DNA of 20,913 nt from Emcibacter sp. (GTDB lineage Bacteria > Pseudomonadota > Alphaproteobacteria > Sphingomonadales > Emcibacteraceae). Where the stretch lies: positions 1 to 20,913 of the forward strand of contig JAGLJX010000023.1 in assembly GCA_023142175.1 (NCBI GenBank). Reading direction: 5' to 3'. How positions within the stretch are numbered: position 1 is the first letter of the stretch; each line of letters opens with the position of its first letter. The notes beneath the pieces were generated by a model. It worked only from the letters and a program-made list of their open reading frames with translations, was not told the origin of the DNA and searched no databases. Shown piece after piece: positions 1 to 8,476 of this stretch. The position numbers and the translations under genes are program-made.

Positions 1-2
1 GC

Positions 3-611
3 ATAGAAGTTTTTGAGCGGTGGAGCGGAAAACGGCCCGAAGCGATACGAACCGGTAGTCTTGTTGCCGATCTAAATTTATATAAAGTCATGAGGGACCT
101 GAATATTCCATTGGCTTCAAATGTTGCATTGGGAGTATTTCGTCCTGTTGAGCCTGAATTACAGATATATGGTGGCCGCCGGGCAATAGAAGGCGTTCTT
201 GAATTGCCGGTATTCTCTTATCAGGATATGAATGTTTTCGGGCGGAAACATATCAAGTCGTTACAGATTACCAGTTGTTCTTGGCCTGAAATGAAATATA
301 TTTTATGGCAGGCCCGCAAACAGGGAATTCAGAATATTGTAATTCTGACACATCCTTTTGAATATATAAAGAAGGCGGATTTCCAGTATAATGGTTTAAT
401 CCGAAACAGAATAAACCAGAAAAGACTGGAAAAATTATGTAAATTCATTTCTGAGCATGATCAGGATTTTGTTTCTGCCGATTTTGGGAAATTTCGTCAT
501 GATTGGTGCCGTCAGGGTAATGATTCTCAGCCGCTCTCAGAAGTACCTACGTATTTTATGATAGGGCGCAAAATCCATAATAAAATCAATGATGTTATAC
601 GCTGGTATTAG
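3..611 (+). CDS. Polysaccharide deacetylase-like protein, C-terminal part (5' end outside window)
   Basis: The reading frame is open to the left edge, so this is the last ~202 residues of a longer protein; the first internal ATG (position 90) is unlikely to be the true start. The stretch PEAIRTGSLVADLNLYKVM followed by LNIPLASN resembles the FRAG..GADE..L..L...GI..DSS region of NodB-like polysaccharide deacetylases, and the later ILTHPFEY resembles their C-terminal L.HP motif. The catalytic N-terminal metal motif (D-D) would lie outside the window, so activity cannot be judged. The stop lies 23 bases before the next gene, a FemAB/CelD-type acyltransferase, and that pairing is common in exopolysaccharide loci. 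The region is visibly A+T-rich relative to the rest of the window. Family assignment is by motif recall only and is moderate; another glycan-processing enzyme is possible. Confidence 0.55.
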   Translation: MEVFERWSGKRPEAIRTGSLVADLNLYKVMRDLNIPLASNVALGVFRPVEPELQIYGGRRAIEGVLELPVFSYQDMNVFGRKHIKSLQITSCSWPEMKYILWQARKQGIQNIVILTHPFEYIKKADFQYNGLIRNRINQKRLEKLCKFISEHDQDFVSADFGKFRHDWCRQGNDSQPLSEVPTYFMIGRKIHNKINDVIRWY

Positions 612-634
612 ATATTAGTGACAAGGGGCGATTA

Positions 635-1819
635 GTGAAATTTGAACATAAATGGGTGCAAAAAACATTTGAGGATATTAAAGGTAATGATAATTTATTG
701 TTGCAAATCAATGACCTGACCTCAAAAATGGAAGTCCTTAATTCCAACTATATTCTGGATTGGGCTAATATGACCCGTATGGGAGAGGAACGTGAATTAC
801 TTATATTCCTTCTATATAGTTCAGATGGGTCCGAGATTAAGGGCATAGCCGTTTTTGATTATTTCAAATCTACTTTTGATACACGCTTTGGTGAATTCCG
901 GGTTCTCAGCCGCAAAGTAACGCGGGCAAATAGCATGGGTGCTCCGATCATTAAAGGCACCGAAGAGTTCATCAAACTGGCGACCCTTGTGTTATTTCAA
1001 AATATTAAAGAACGGGTCGATGTTATATTTTTGAATTCAGTCCCAACGGATTCCGGCCTGTTTAATATTCTGAAGGATGACGGCCCCATGTCCCTGAAAG
1101 GGAATTTCACGGTTACTAGTTATGGTAGTGAAGGAAAAAGATGCCTGGTACAGCTTGAAGGCGATTTTGATTTATATATGAAGTCGTTGAAAGGAAAAGT
1201 GCGTAACGAGTTCAAGAATAGAATTAAATATATGGACTCTCAACCGGAAGGCGAGCTATACTTACGATGTTTTACGACAAGATCAGATATAGATGATTTT
1301 CTGAAGGACGGTAGGATCATCTCCGAAAAGACCTATCAGTGGCGTATACTTGATGCTGGTTTGAAATATGAAGATGCCATCCGAAAGAAACTTGAATTGG
1401 CGGAATCTTTGGGGAATTTTAGGTCATATATCCTTTATATAAAAGGTGAGCCGGTTTCATTTGTTTTAGGATATATACTGAATGGTTTCTATGTATTTGA
1501 CAGTATTGGTTATGACCCTGACTATGGTAAGCAAAATGTGGGCATATTAATTCATATTCTTTATATCAGGGACTTGTGTGAGAACAGCACGGGTATTAAG
1601 GCATCTGATCTGTTGACAGGTGAAAACTTATTCAAGCGGCGTGTCAGCAATTTTACCACGTTGGAGCAGGATTTTAATGTATTTCCGAGAACTTTCAAAG
1701 CTGCCTCCATTGTTTACCCGCACATCATGATAAGTAAATTATCGGATGGTATCAGGGATGTCTTAGATAATTGGGGCATAAAAGACCGTATAAAGAAAAT
1801 TATGAGGGGTCAGGGATAA
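635..1819 (+). CDS. GNAT-family acyltransferase of the FemAB/CelD (BioF2-like) type
   Basis: A 394-residue protein starting at GTG, with the purine-rich stretch AAGGGGCG ending four bases upstream. The C-terminal half has the shape of the Acetyltransf_6/BioF2-like fold seen in CelD/BcsL and FemAB-related proteins: a basic helix (SLKGKVRNEFKNRIKYM, about residues 184-200), then SYILYIKGEPVSFVLGYI (about 266-283), then a GYDPDYGKQNVGILIHILYI segment, and a DLLTGENLFKR segment equivalent to the D-x-x-x-G...K motif of this group. Such enzymes transfer acyl or aminoacyl groups to sugars or peptidoglycan precursors in polysaccharide loci; the actual donor and acceptor cannot be read from sequence. 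No signal peptide or membrane segment is evident, so it is probably cytoplasmic. It follows the deacetylase-like gene closely and is likely co-transcribed with it. Confidence 0.6.
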   Translation: MKFEHKWVQKTFEDIKGNDNLLLQINDLTSKMEVLNSNYILDWANMTRMGEERELLIFLLYSSDGSEIKGIAVFDYFKSTFDTRFGEFRVLSRKVTRANSMGAPIIKGTEEFIKLATLVLFQNIKERVDVIFLNSVPTDSGLFNILKDDGPMSLKGNFTVTSYGSEGKRCLVQLEGDFDLYMKSLKGKVRNEFKNRIKYMDSQPEGELYLRCFTTRSDIDDFLKDGRIISEKTYQWRILDAGLKYEDAIRKKLELAESLGNFRSYILYIKGEPVSFVLGYILNGFYVFDSIGYDPDYGKQNVGILIHILYIRDLCENSTGIKASDLLTGENLFKRRVSNFTTLEQDFNVFPRTFKAASIVYPHIMISKLSDGIRDVLDNWGIKDRIKKIMRGQG

Positions 1820-1841
1820 ATATTTTCCTATTTTTAGAACT

Positions 1842-1875
1842 ATCTGACAGGGGCTTGCTTCATTATTAGTCAGAT
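1842..1875. repeat. Perfect 7-bp inverted repeat after the polysaccharide-type gene
   Basis: ATCTGAC at 1842-1848 is the exact reverse complement of GTCAGAT at 1869-1875, separated by 20 bases. There is no following T-run, so it is not a standard intrinsic terminator. It could be a weak attenuating hairpin or a chance match. The rest of the 341-base gap (1820-2160) holds no gene of normal length; its 3' end contains the possible petA leader described separately. Confidence 0.25.
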
Positions 1876-2096
1876 TAAGAGGGTTCGCCGTTGCATAGGA
1901 AATTTATTTTTATAGCCCTTCAATTGTGTGGGTGTCGACGGCCAATATACATTGGAAAACCGTTCAAGTTTAAATCTTCTGCTAAAATGGACAATATTTG
2001 ATTGCATCTTGCCCTTAAACTGAGTAAATCAGAACGGTGTATATGGAAGGGTGGGGTATCTTTATTCGCGTTTTTGCTTTTTTAAGGGAGAACGTG

Positions 2097-2141
2097 GTGC
2101 AATCTATCCTCCTTACAGAATTATTTAAGTCATCTATATAA
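2097..2141 (+). CDS. Possible 14-codon leader ORF upstream of petA
   Basis: A GTG at 2097 has the strong Shine-Dalgarno-like AAGGGAG (2084-2090) six bases upstream, better spaced than the GTG at 2094. The frame reads VQSILLTELFKSSI (first residue read as Met if initiated) and stops with TAA at 2139-2141, 19 bases before the petA ATG. No homology is claimed. It could be a translated leader peptide coupling translation to petA, or a chance start. See the finding on the complementary CTCCTT segment at 2109-2114. Confidence 0.2.
   Translation: MQSILLTELFKSSI
2113..2140 (+). promoter_or_regulatory. Weak candidate promoter close to petA
   Basis: TTACAG (2113-2118) and TATATA (2135-2140) are separated by 16 bases. 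Initiation from here would start around 2147, leaving almost no leader before the petA SD (GAGG at 2150-2153). The hexamers are only fair matches and the region is A+T-rich, so an upstream promoter is equally plausible. Confidence 0.22.
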
Positions 2142-2160
2142 GTATTTATGAGGTTTTTTA

Positions 2161-2691
2161 ATGACCACCAATGACCAAGTTGAACATGAGGAAGAAGTTA
2201 CACGCCGTAATTTCCTTTATGTTGCATCGGGTGTAGTTGGCGCAGTTGGTGTTGCATCTGCTGCCTGGCCACTTGTCGACCAAATGAACCCATCCGCAGA
2301 CGTTCTGGCGCTTGCCTCCGTGGAAGTGGATTTGTCTTCAATCCCTGAAGGACAGACCGTAAAAATTCTTTGGCGCGGTAAGCCTGTTTTCATCCGCCAC
2401 AGAACGGCTGACGAAATCGCAACTGCTGTTGCCGATAATACGTCTGACCTGAAAGACCCGCAGGATGATGAGCTTCGTGCTGAACGTCCTGAATGGTTGA
2501 TTATGGTTGGGGTATGTACGCACCTTGGCTGTGTGCCTCTGGATCAACGCGGTGACTTTAATGGCTGGTTCTGTCCCTGTCATGGATCGCATTATGATAT
2601 TTCCGGTCGTATTCGCAAGGGTCCGGCACCTCGCAATCTTGATGTGCCGAAATATGCGTTTTTGAACGACACCACCGTTAAGATCGGTTAG
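2161..2691 (+). CDS. petA: Ubiquinol-cytochrome c reductase iron-sulfur (Rieske) subunit
   Basis: 176 residues, the usual length for alphaproteobacterial Rieske subunits of cytochrome bc1. The N-terminus carries RRNFLY (residues 15-20) followed by a hydrophobic stretch (about 20-40), a twin-arginine signal-anchor that keeps the protein membrane-tethered with its head in the periplasm. The two cluster-binding boxes are present: CTHLGC at 119-124 and CPCHGSH at 138-144. The 2Fe-2S ligands are therefore C119, H121, C138 and H141, with C124 and C140 as the expected disulfide pair. The protein passes electrons from ubiquinol to cytochrome c1. It is first in petABC, ten bases ahead of petB. The start is supported by GAGG at 2150-2153. 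Confidence 0.97.
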   Translation: MTTNDQVEHEEEVTRRNFLYVASGVVGAVGVASAAWPLVDQMNPSADVLALASVEVDLSSIPEGQTVKILWRGKPVFIRHRTADEIATAVADNTSDLKDPQDDELRAERPEWLIMVGVCTHLGCVPLDQRGDFNGWFCPCHGSHYDISGRIRKGPAPRNLDVPKYAFLNDTTVKIG

Positions 2692-2701
2692 GGAGGATAA
2701 A

Positions 2702-3970
2702 ATGGGATCATCTAATTACGAGCCTCAAAATAAGGCTGTAAAATGGTTCGAGGATCGCCTGCCGATTCTGGGACTTATTCATGGAACACTTGGTGCAGGT
2801 TATAATGCGCCACGTAATCTGAACTATTGGTGGAATTTTGGCTCGCTCGCGGGTTTCATGCTGGTGGTGCAAATTCTTACCGGCATCATTCTGGTAATGC
2901 ATTACACGCCTCATACAGACATGGCTTTCCGTGCTGTTGAACATATCATGCGTGATGTGAACTATGGCTGGCTATTGCGTTATACCCATGCCAACGGCGC
3001 GTCCATGTTCTTTGTGGTTGTTTATATCCACATCCTTCGGGGCATGTATTTCGGGTCTTACAAATCACCACGTGAAGTGTTGTGGTTCTTAGGTCTGGTT
3101 ATCTATCTGCTGATGATGGCAACTGGCTTTATGGGCTATGTGCTTCCTTGGGGACAGATGAGCTTCTGGGGTGCGACGGTTATTACCAACCTATTTGGGG
3201 CCTTTGACTTCTATGACGGTATGGGCGAGAGTATCCTGCATCTGTTATGGGGTGGTTTCTCTGTTGATAACCCAACGCTGCAACGCTTTTTCAGCCTGCA
3301 TTATCTGCTGCCGTTTGTGATTGTTGGTGTTGTTATCCTTCATATTTGGGCCTTGCATCTTCCGGGATCTAATAATCCGCTGGGTATTGATGCTAAGGGA
3401 CCGGGCGATAAAATCCCGTTCCATCCGTATTATACGGCCAAGGATGCCTTTGGATTGTCCTTTTTCATCCTGATATTTGCGGTCTTTATTTTCTATCTGC
3501 CGAATATCATGGGTCATCCCGATAACTATATCGAGGCGAACCCAATGGTAACACCGTCTCATATTGTGCCGGAATGGTATTATCTACCCTTCTATACAAT
3601 TCTGAAGGCCGTACCGGACAAGCTACTTGGTGTGATTGCTATGTTTGCCTCAATCCTGATTTTCTTCGTTCTGCCTTGGTTGGACGGATCAAAGATTAGA
3701 TCGGCAAAATTCCGCCCGACAACAGCCTTCTTCTTCTGGTTATTTCTGGCAAACACGATCTATCTTGGTTATCTGGGAACAAAACTGCCGGACGAGATTA
3801 TGATTGATATGGCGGGTGGCATTGATGCCTTGACCCTTGGTCGTATCGGTACAGCGTTATACTTCGCTTACTTCTTCCTTATTGTCCCATGGGTAAGCCG
3901 TAGAGAAACAACCAAACCAGTGCCGACAAGTATTGCTCAGTCGGTACTTGATGCACGGAAGGAGGGCTAA
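2702..3970 (+). CDS. petB: Cytochrome b subunit of the bc1 complex
   Basis: 422 residues with eight hydrophobic helices, matching unsplit bacterial and mitochondrial cytochrome b rather than the split b6/subunit IV form. The heme-ligand histidine pairs are visible: H96 with H110 on helix B and H200 with H214 on helix D, each 14 residues apart. The quinol-oxidation (Qo) motif PEWY is at 290-293 and the [17 protein letters not shown] segment at 141-157. It carries the two b hemes and both quinone sites in the inner membrane. GGGAGGATAAA directly precedes the ATG. It lies between petA and petC, four bases before the petC start, so translation is probably coupled. Confidence 0.97.
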   Translation: MGSSNYEPQNKAVKWFEDRLPILGLIHGTLGAGYNAPRNLNYWWNFGSLAGFMLVVQILTGIILVMHYTPHTDMAFRAVEHIMRDVNYGWLLRYTHANGASMFFVVVYIHILRGMYFGSYKSPREVLWFLGLVIYLLMMATGFMGYVLPWGQMSFWGATVITNLFGAFDFYDGMGESILHLLWGGFSVDNPTLQRFFSLHYLLPFVIVGVVILHIWALHLPGSNNPLGIDAKGPGDKIPFHPYYTAKDAFGLSFFILIFAVFIFYLPNIMGHPDNYIEANPMVTPSHIVPEWYYLPFYTILKAVPDKLLGVIAMFASILIFFVLPWLDGSKIRSAKFRPTTAFFFWLFLANTIYLGYLGTKLPDEIMIDMAGGIDALTLGRIGTALYFAYFFLIVPWVSRRETTKPVPTSIAQSVLDARKEG

Positions 3971-3974
3971 GGAT

Positions 3975-4799
3975 ATGTTGAAAATGATTAAAAATATTAG
4001 CCTGATGGTTATTATCGCCTTTGGCGGAATTTCTTTTGCCAATGCCTCCGGTGACAGTGCTTATGCGCTCAAAAAAAATGAATGGCCTCATGCTGGTCCG
4101 TTTGGGAAATTTGACAAGGGAGCATTGCAACGGGGGCTTCAGGTCTATACGGAAGTATGTTCCGGCTGTCATTCCCTTGATATGGTGGCGTTTCGTGAAT
4201 TGGTTGCCCTTGGTTATTCCGCTGATGAGGTGAAAGCCTTTGCCGCAACTTATGAATTTGCTAATGGTGAAGACGATGAAGGCGAAGAAAAATATCGTAA
4301 AGGTTTGCCTCAGGATTATTTCCCGGCACCTTTCTCCTCCGAGGAAGAAGCCCGCGATTCCAATAATGGTGCTTTGCCGCCTGACTTCTCTCTGCTCGGT
4401 AAAGCACGGGAGCATCTGTCCATGTTCACACCGTGGAACAGTCTCTATGGTGAAGATTACATCGTAGGTATTCTGACTACATATCATGAGGAAGCCCCTC
4501 ATGGTGTGGAACTGGCTGAAGGTATGTATTTCAACGAAGCATTCACCGGTAATCAGATTGCCATGGCAGCCCCTCTGTATGATGAGGCTGTGGAATATGC
4601 TGATGGTACAGAAGCGACTACAGAACAGATGGCACAGGATGTCGCCACTTTCTTATATTGGGCTGCTGAGCCAAAAATGGAAGAACGCAAGAAGATGGGT
4701 CTGAAAGTTATTCTTTTCATGTCCCTGTTAACCTTCATGCTTTATTTCGTGAATAAGAGCGTATGGAAAAATATTAAAAAAGGCGATGATCTTGTTTAA
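3975..4799 (+). CDS. petC: Cytochrome c1 subunit of the bc1 complex
   Basis: The start is placed at the ATG at 3975, preceded by GGAGGG (3961-3966) that overlaps the petB end; longer readings begin inside petB. The 274-residue product has a cleavable signal peptide (about 1-24, ending ..SFANA), a covalent heme site CSGCH at 62-66, a likely axial ligand Met197 in QIAMAAPLYDE, and a C-terminal membrane anchor (about 243-259). An acidic stretch around residues 99-126 (GEDDEGEE, SSEEEA) may assist docking of soluble cytochrome c. The heme domain faces the periplasm and accepts electrons from the Rieske protein. Last gene of petABC; a strong terminator follows. Confidence 0.96.
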   Translation: MLKMIKNISLMVIIAFGGISFANASGDSAYALKKNEWPHAGPFGKFDKGALQRGLQVYTEVCSGCHSLDMVAFRELVALGYSADEVKAFAATYEFANGEDDEGEEKYRKGLPQDYFPAPFSSEEEARDSNNGALPPDFSLLGKAREHLSMFTPWNSLYGEDYIVGILTTYHEEAPHGVELAEGMYFNEAFTGNQIAMAAPLYDEAVEYADGTEATTEQMAQDVATFLYWAAEPKMEERKKMGLKVILFMSLLTFMLYFVNKSVWKNIKKGDDLV

Positions 4800-4826
4800 A
4801 GATTTGATCTTAATCTAGAATTATTT

Positions 4827-4856
4827 AAAGGGCTGCCTAAGGGTGGCCCTTTTTTT
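4827..4856 (+). terminator. Intrinsic terminator of petABC
   Basis: AAAGGGCTGCC (4827-4837) pairs with GGTGGCCCTTT (4842-4852), giving 11 pairs including two G-U, around a four-base loop, followed by a run of seven T. This is a textbook rho-independent terminator 27 bases after the petC stop. Confidence 0.88.
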
Positions 4857-4869
4857 ATAGAAAGATATT

Positions 4870-5616
4870 ATGCCAGAATTTAAAGACCATTTTTCAAAAC
4901 AATCCGTGGGCTATAGCAAGTTCAGGCCCCTGTATCCACCGGAACTATATGCGCATTTATCGGATATATGCGCGGATCACGCTATGGTCTGGGACTGTGC
5001 CACGGGAACAGGACAGGCGGCGCGGGGTTTATCTAATTATTTTGATCGTATCGTGGCAACGGATGGCAGTGAAAAACAGATAGTCAATGCAGTAGGGCCG
5101 GAAAATGTGTCTTATCGCGTGGCAACAGCAGAACAATCGGGGATAAAGGCCTCCAGCGTTGATTTGGTCACCGTTGCCCAAGCCCTGCATTGGTTCGCCG
5201 GTGATGCCTTTTTTAAGGAAGCTAAGCGGGTTCTGAAACCGAACGGAATTATTGCTGCCTGGACCTATAATTTGCTGAAAATTGACGAAAATATTGACCC
5301 AATCCTTCAGAAGTTCAACGAAGATATTATTGGTGAATACTGGCCGCCTGAAAGACAGCTTGTCCGGGACGAATACCGGACCATAGATTTTCCCTTTGAT
5401 GAGATAGTCATGCCCGCCTACAGTATGGAGGCATTATGGACGTTGGATGATCTTCTGGGGTATTTGGCCACATGGTCATCGGTGGTACGCTACAGGCAGG
5501 CCAGAGGACATGATCCCCTGAAGATAATACAGCCGGAACTCTCCGCTGTCTGGGGTGAGAAAGAAAAGACGAAAGCTGTTCGTTTCCCTTTGGGGTTCAG
5601 AGTTGGGCGGCTTTAA
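4870..5616 (+). CDS. Class I SAM-dependent methyltransferase
   Basis: 248 residues. Motif I is WDCATGTGQ (41-49), with the acidic ribose-binding residue in IVATDGS (D65). The segments SVDLVTVAQALHWF and EAKRVLKPNGIIAAWTY correspond to the post-motif and motif III regions of Methyltransf_11 proteins. The opening HFSKQSVGYSKFRPLYPPEL and the closing FPLGFRVGRL match a widespread group annotated as trans-aconitate-methyltransferase-like; the true substrate is unknown. It is probably cytoplasmic and monocistronic: a terminator precedes it, and its 3' end overlaps the convergent hydratase gene by 20 bases. The ATG is preceded by only a weak SD (GAAAG). Confidence 0.82.
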   Translation: MPEFKDHFSKQSVGYSKFRPLYPPELYAHLSDICADHAMVWDCATGTGQAARGLSNYFDRIVATDGSEKQIVNAVGPENVSYRVATAEQSGIKASSVDLVTVAQALHWFAGDAFFKEAKRVLKPNGIIAAWTYNLLKIDENIDPILQKFNEDIIGEYWPPERQLVRDEYRTIDFPFDEIVMPAYSMEALWTLDDLLGYLATWSSVVRYRQARGHDPLKIIQPELSAVWGEKEKTKAVRFPLGFRVGRL

Positions 5617-6058
5617 CGGCCTCAAGGGTCAGGAACATTCCTGTCGATGTCAATGTCATCACAAGTTCATCTTTTTGGTTAAATACATCAACCTTGTAAT
5701 TGACAATACCGACGCCGGGCTTGCTTTTGGATAGCCTTACATCAAGGGCGGTTACGGCTACTGACAGGCGGTCATTCACATAAACCGGCCTTATCCAGCG
5801 TAATTTTTCAACGCCGGGAGAGCCGATGCTACTGCTATCTGTCAGAAGATTGTCACATAGTATACGCATCATGACAGAGCACGTCATCCAACCGCTCGCG
5901 ATCAATTGACCATGAAAGGATTTATTAGCAAGCTCTGGATCAGTATGAAATGGCTGGGGGTCATATTTGGTGGCGAATTCAATGATTTCTTCTTCGGTGA
6001 TCAGATAATCCCCAAAGCTATCTGTCGCGCCAATTTCGAAATGTTCAAATGTTATCAT
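5597..6058 (-). CDS. MaoC-like (R)-specific hydratase, hot-dog fold
   Basis: 153 residues, typical of single hot-dog MaoC/PhaJ-type proteins. The hydratase-2 signature is recognisable in FATKYDPQPFHTDPELA, with the catalytic pair expected at D33 and H38, followed by GQLIASGWMTCSVMMRIL, the usual segment after the active site. Members hydrate enoyl-CoA or related thioesters; the substrate here cannot be told. It is the last gene of the rplY-pth-ychF run, starting 23 bases after the ychF stop with AGGTTGGGA as a plausible SD. Its role next to ychF is not obvious and it may simply ride at the end of the operon. Confidence 0.85.
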   Translation of the reverse strand: MITFEHFEIGATDSFGDYLITEEEIIEFATKYDPQPFHTDPELANKSFHGQLIASGWMTCSVMMRILCDNLLTDSSSIGSPGVEKLRWIRPVYVNDRLSVAVTALDVRLSKSKPGVGIVNYKVDVFNQKDELVMTLTSTGMFLTLEAVKAAQL

Positions 6059-6081
6059 GAAATCCCAACCTTTTTTTTAAA

Positions 6082-7185
6082 TTAATTCGCAAAACGGAAA
6101 TGTAGCACATCGCCGTCTGCGACAATATATTCCTTGCCTTCCAGCCGCATCTTTCCGGCCTCTTTTGCGCCATTTTCACCCTTATGTTCGATATAATCAT
6201 CATAAGCGATAGTCTCAGATCGAATGAAGCCTTTTTCAAAGTCAGTATGGATGACGCCGGCAGCTTGCGGTGCCATAGTTTCCTGTTCCACTGTCCATGC
6301 GCGGGCCTCTTTCGGCCCTACGGTGAAATAGGTGATCAGATGCAACAGATCATACCCCGCGCGGATTACCCGGCCCAGACCTGTTTCCCCTAATCCTAAG
6401 TCTTCCAGAAATGCCTTCTGTTCTTCTTCATCATCCAGTTGGGCGATTTCCGCTTCCAGTGCGGCCGATATATTAACAGATACGGCATTTTCGGACGCGG
6501 CCTTGTCATCAACCCTGCGGCTTTTGTCATTGCCTTCTGCGGCGTCATCTTCGCTGACGTTACACACATATAGCACTGGCTTAGAGGTCAGGAGCTGCAA
6601 TTCATTGATGAGTTTCTGTTCTTCCTCATCGGCGGCTTTTATGGTGCGGGCAGGGACGCCTTCTTCCAGAACCTCTAACATACGCTCTACCATCGCCATG
6701 ATCTCTTTGGCTTCTTTGTCTTGGCCCCGAATACGTCTTTCCAACCCTGTTTTGCGTTTGTTTAAGCTGTCAATATCCGCAAGCATCAATTCAGTCTCGA
6801 CGGTTTCCGCATCGGCGATGGGGTCTATGACGCCCTCCACATGGGTGATGTCGTCATCTTCGAAACATCGCAACACATGGATGATGGCGTCCACTTCGCG
6901 AATATTGGCCAGAAACTGATTCCCCAGTCCTTCGCCCTGTGACGCGCCGCGTACAAGTCCCGCAATATCCACGAAGGAAAGCTGGGTCGGGATGATTTCT
7001 TTTGAACCAGCAATTTCGGCCAGTTTAAGCAGGCGCGTGTCCGGCACAGGAACCTGTCCCACATTTGGCTCAATGGTGCAAAAGGGGTAATTGGCTGCCG
7101 CTGCTGCTGCCGTGTTGGTCAGCGCGTTAAAAAGTGTTGATTTGCCCACATTAGGCAAGCCGACAATACCACATTTAAAACCCAT
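6082..7185 (-). CDS. ychF: Redox-regulated ribosome-associated ATPase/GTPase YchF (OLA1 family)
   Basis: 367 residues, near the family norm of about 363. G1 is GLPNVGKST (9-17), G3 is DIAG (73-76), and the G4 position reads NVSE (209-212) in place of NKxD, the change that gives YchF proteins ATP rather than GTP preference. A coiled-coil helical insertion (about 130-190, rich in E/K/R) and a C-terminal TGS domain (about 283-366, ending EGKEYIVADGDVLHFRFAN) complete the architecture. YchF binds the ribosome and is linked to stress responses in other bacteria. Located 12 bases after pth, an arrangement also found in enterobacteria, so probably co-transcribed. Confidence 0.96.
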   Translation of the reverse strand: MGFKCGIVGLPNVGKSTLFNALTNTAAAAAANYPFCTIEPNVGQVPVPDTRLLKLAEIAGSKEIIPTQLSFVDIAGLVRGASQGEGLGNQFLANIREVDAIIHVLRCFEDDDITHVEGVIDPIADAETVETELMLADIDSLNKRKTGLERRIRGQDKEAKEIMAMVERMLEVLEEGVPARTIKAADEEEQKLINELQLLTSKPVLYVCNVSEDDAAEGNDKSRRVDDKAASENAVSVNISAALEAEIAQLDDEEEQKAFLEDLGLGETGLGRVIRAGYDLLHLITYFTVGPKEARAWTVEQETMAPQAAGVIHTDFEKGFIRSETIAYDDYIEHKGENGAKEAGKMRLEGKEYIVADGDVLHFRFAN

Positions 7186-7197
7186 AATATTTATCCG

Positions 7198-7788
7198 TTA
7201 TTTGTTGTTTGGTTTGAGTTGCAAACCGACTTCGTTTAAAAATTTAGCACCCGCAGTTTCACCTGACCTGTCCGTGAGTGCGGGAGCTGCAATCGCCACC
7301 GCCTCAAGCAGCTGTTCAAGCCATTTTTGATCTGCTTTTGCAAAATCACCAAGCACATGACCATGTACCCTGTCTTTGTCGCCCGGATGACCAATGCCCA
7401 TGCGGATGCGGTGATAATTCTTTCCTATATGCTGGTCAATACTGCGCAGACCATTATGCCCTGCATTACCGCCACCGGTCTTGAATTTGATTTTGGTGGC
7501 TGGGATATCTAGTTCGTCATGGAAAACCACTATATCTTCTGGTGGGATTTTATAAAATCGGGCGGCTTCCCCCACCGATTGCCCTGAAAGGTTCATATAG
7601 GTTTGAGGTTTCAGGATCAGAATTTTTTCAGAGCCCAAACGTCCTTCACAGGTTAATCCCTGAAAGCGGGTTTTGGGAGAGCTAAAATTATGGCGGCGAA
7701 CAATCTCGTCCACCGCCATAAATCCAATATTATGCCGATTGTTGTTGTATTCCCTTCCGGGGTTCCCCAGTCCGACAAATAACAACAT
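7198..7788 (-). CDS. pth: Peptidyl-tRNA hydrolase
   Basis: 196 residues, full length. The active-site residues of the bacterial Pth family are all present: H19 in RHNIGF, N66 in TYMNLSG, D91 in FHDELDIP, and H111 in [12 protein letters not shown]. The enzyme cleaves peptides from peptidyl-tRNA released by stalled ribosomes. It sits between rplY (23 bases upstream) and ychF (12 bases downstream) on the minus strand, a conserved translation-related neighbourhood. AAGGA lies a few bases before the ATG. Confidence 0.97.
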   Translation of the reverse strand: MLLFVGLGNPGREYNNNRHNIGFMAVDEIVRRHNFSSPKTRFQGLTCEGRLGSEKILILKPQTYMNLSGQSVGEAARFYKIPPEDIVVFHDELDIPATKIKFKTGGGNAGHNGLRSIDQHIGKNYHRIRMGIGHPGDKDRVHGHVLGDFAKADQKWLEQLLEAVAIAAPALTDRSGETAGAKFLNEVGLQLKPNNK

Positions 7789-7811
7789 GGCTAATCCTTA
7801 AAGGTTGAAGA

Positions 7812-8462
7812 TTATTCTTCGCTACCTTCTTCTGTGGTTTCTTCTGCGCCTTCTTCACCTTCAACTTCTTCAGCTTCGTCTTCGTCAGAGCTTTTCAGTC
7901 CGCTAGGTGCTGTGATGATGGCAATGGTGAAGTCACGGTCATCAATGACCGGTGTTACACCTTTAGGCAATGTCACTGAACTAATATGAATACTATCATT
8001 CATGTCTAGCTCGGAAATGTCAATCTCGATGAATTCGGGGATAGCATCTGCTGGACACTTAAGCTCAACTTCATGACGGACAACAGAAAGAATGCCGCCG
8101 GACTTTATGCCCGGAGATACTTCATCACCGATGAAGTGCATGGGGATCATGACATTCAGACTTGCACCTTTGGCAAGACGCAGGAAGTCAACATGAAGCG
8201 GCCAGTCAGACACAGGGTGGAACTGCACATCGCGGGGAAGTACTTTTTCCTTGTCCTTGCCGACCTGTATTTCGTAGGAAGTGTTCATGAATCCGCCCTT
8301 GTTCAATTCCTTAACCAGAGCAACTCTGGTAAGGGTAACCAAGACGGGGTCTTTTTTGTCGCCGTAAATAACAGCCGGTATTTTGTCTTCTCTACGTAAC
8401 GCACGAGAGGACCCCTTACCCGCTTTTTCGCGCAATTCAGCTTTCATAACTGGATTTGCCAT
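7812..8462 (-). CDS. rplY: 50S ribosomal protein bL25, long CTC/TL5 form
   Basis: The start is set at the ATG at 8460-8462 (MANPVMKAELREKAG) because AGGAG lies just upstream and the family begins here; the open frame extends 30 codons further but without family similarity. The 216-residue product has the 5S-rRNA-binding L25 domain (about 1-95, including SRALRREDKIPAVIYG) and the C-terminal CTC/TL5 beta domain (about 100-185). A strongly acidic tail follows (about 188-216, mostly D/E), as is usual in alphaproteobacterial CTC proteins. First gene of the rplY-pth-ychF-maoC run. Its leader contains a nested inverted repeat (see 8477-8518). Confidence 0.95.
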   Translation of the reverse strand: MANPVMKAELREKAGKGSSRALRREDKIPAVIYGDKKDPVLVTLTRVALVKELNKGGFMNTSYEIQVGKDKEKVLPRDVQFHPVSDWPLHVDFLRLAKGASLNVMIPMHFIGDEVSPGIKSGGILSVVRHEVELKCPADAIPEFIEIDISELDMNDSIHISSVTLPKGVTPVIDDRDFTIAIITAPSGLKSSDEDEAEEVEGEEGAEETTEEGSEE

Positions 8463-8476
8463 TTTAATTCTCCTAA

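Noticed and set aside
3879..4502. 207-codon open frame antisense to petC
   Set aside because: It lies entirely opposite petB/petC, whose residues are strongly conserved; its product shows no recognisable domain. It is a shadow of coding sequence.
2117..4828. 12-base direct repeat AGAATTATTTAA on both sides of petABC (2117-2128 and 4817-4828)
   Set aside because: A+T-rich and short; the second copy runs into the terminator stem. No other sign of a mobile unit, and petABC is core genome, so a chance match is the better explanation.
6332..6919. 195-codon open frame antisense to ychF, very rich in serine
   Set aside because: The serine-rich composition is the expected by-product of the complementary frame of an acidic, helical gene; ychF is unambiguous on the other strand.
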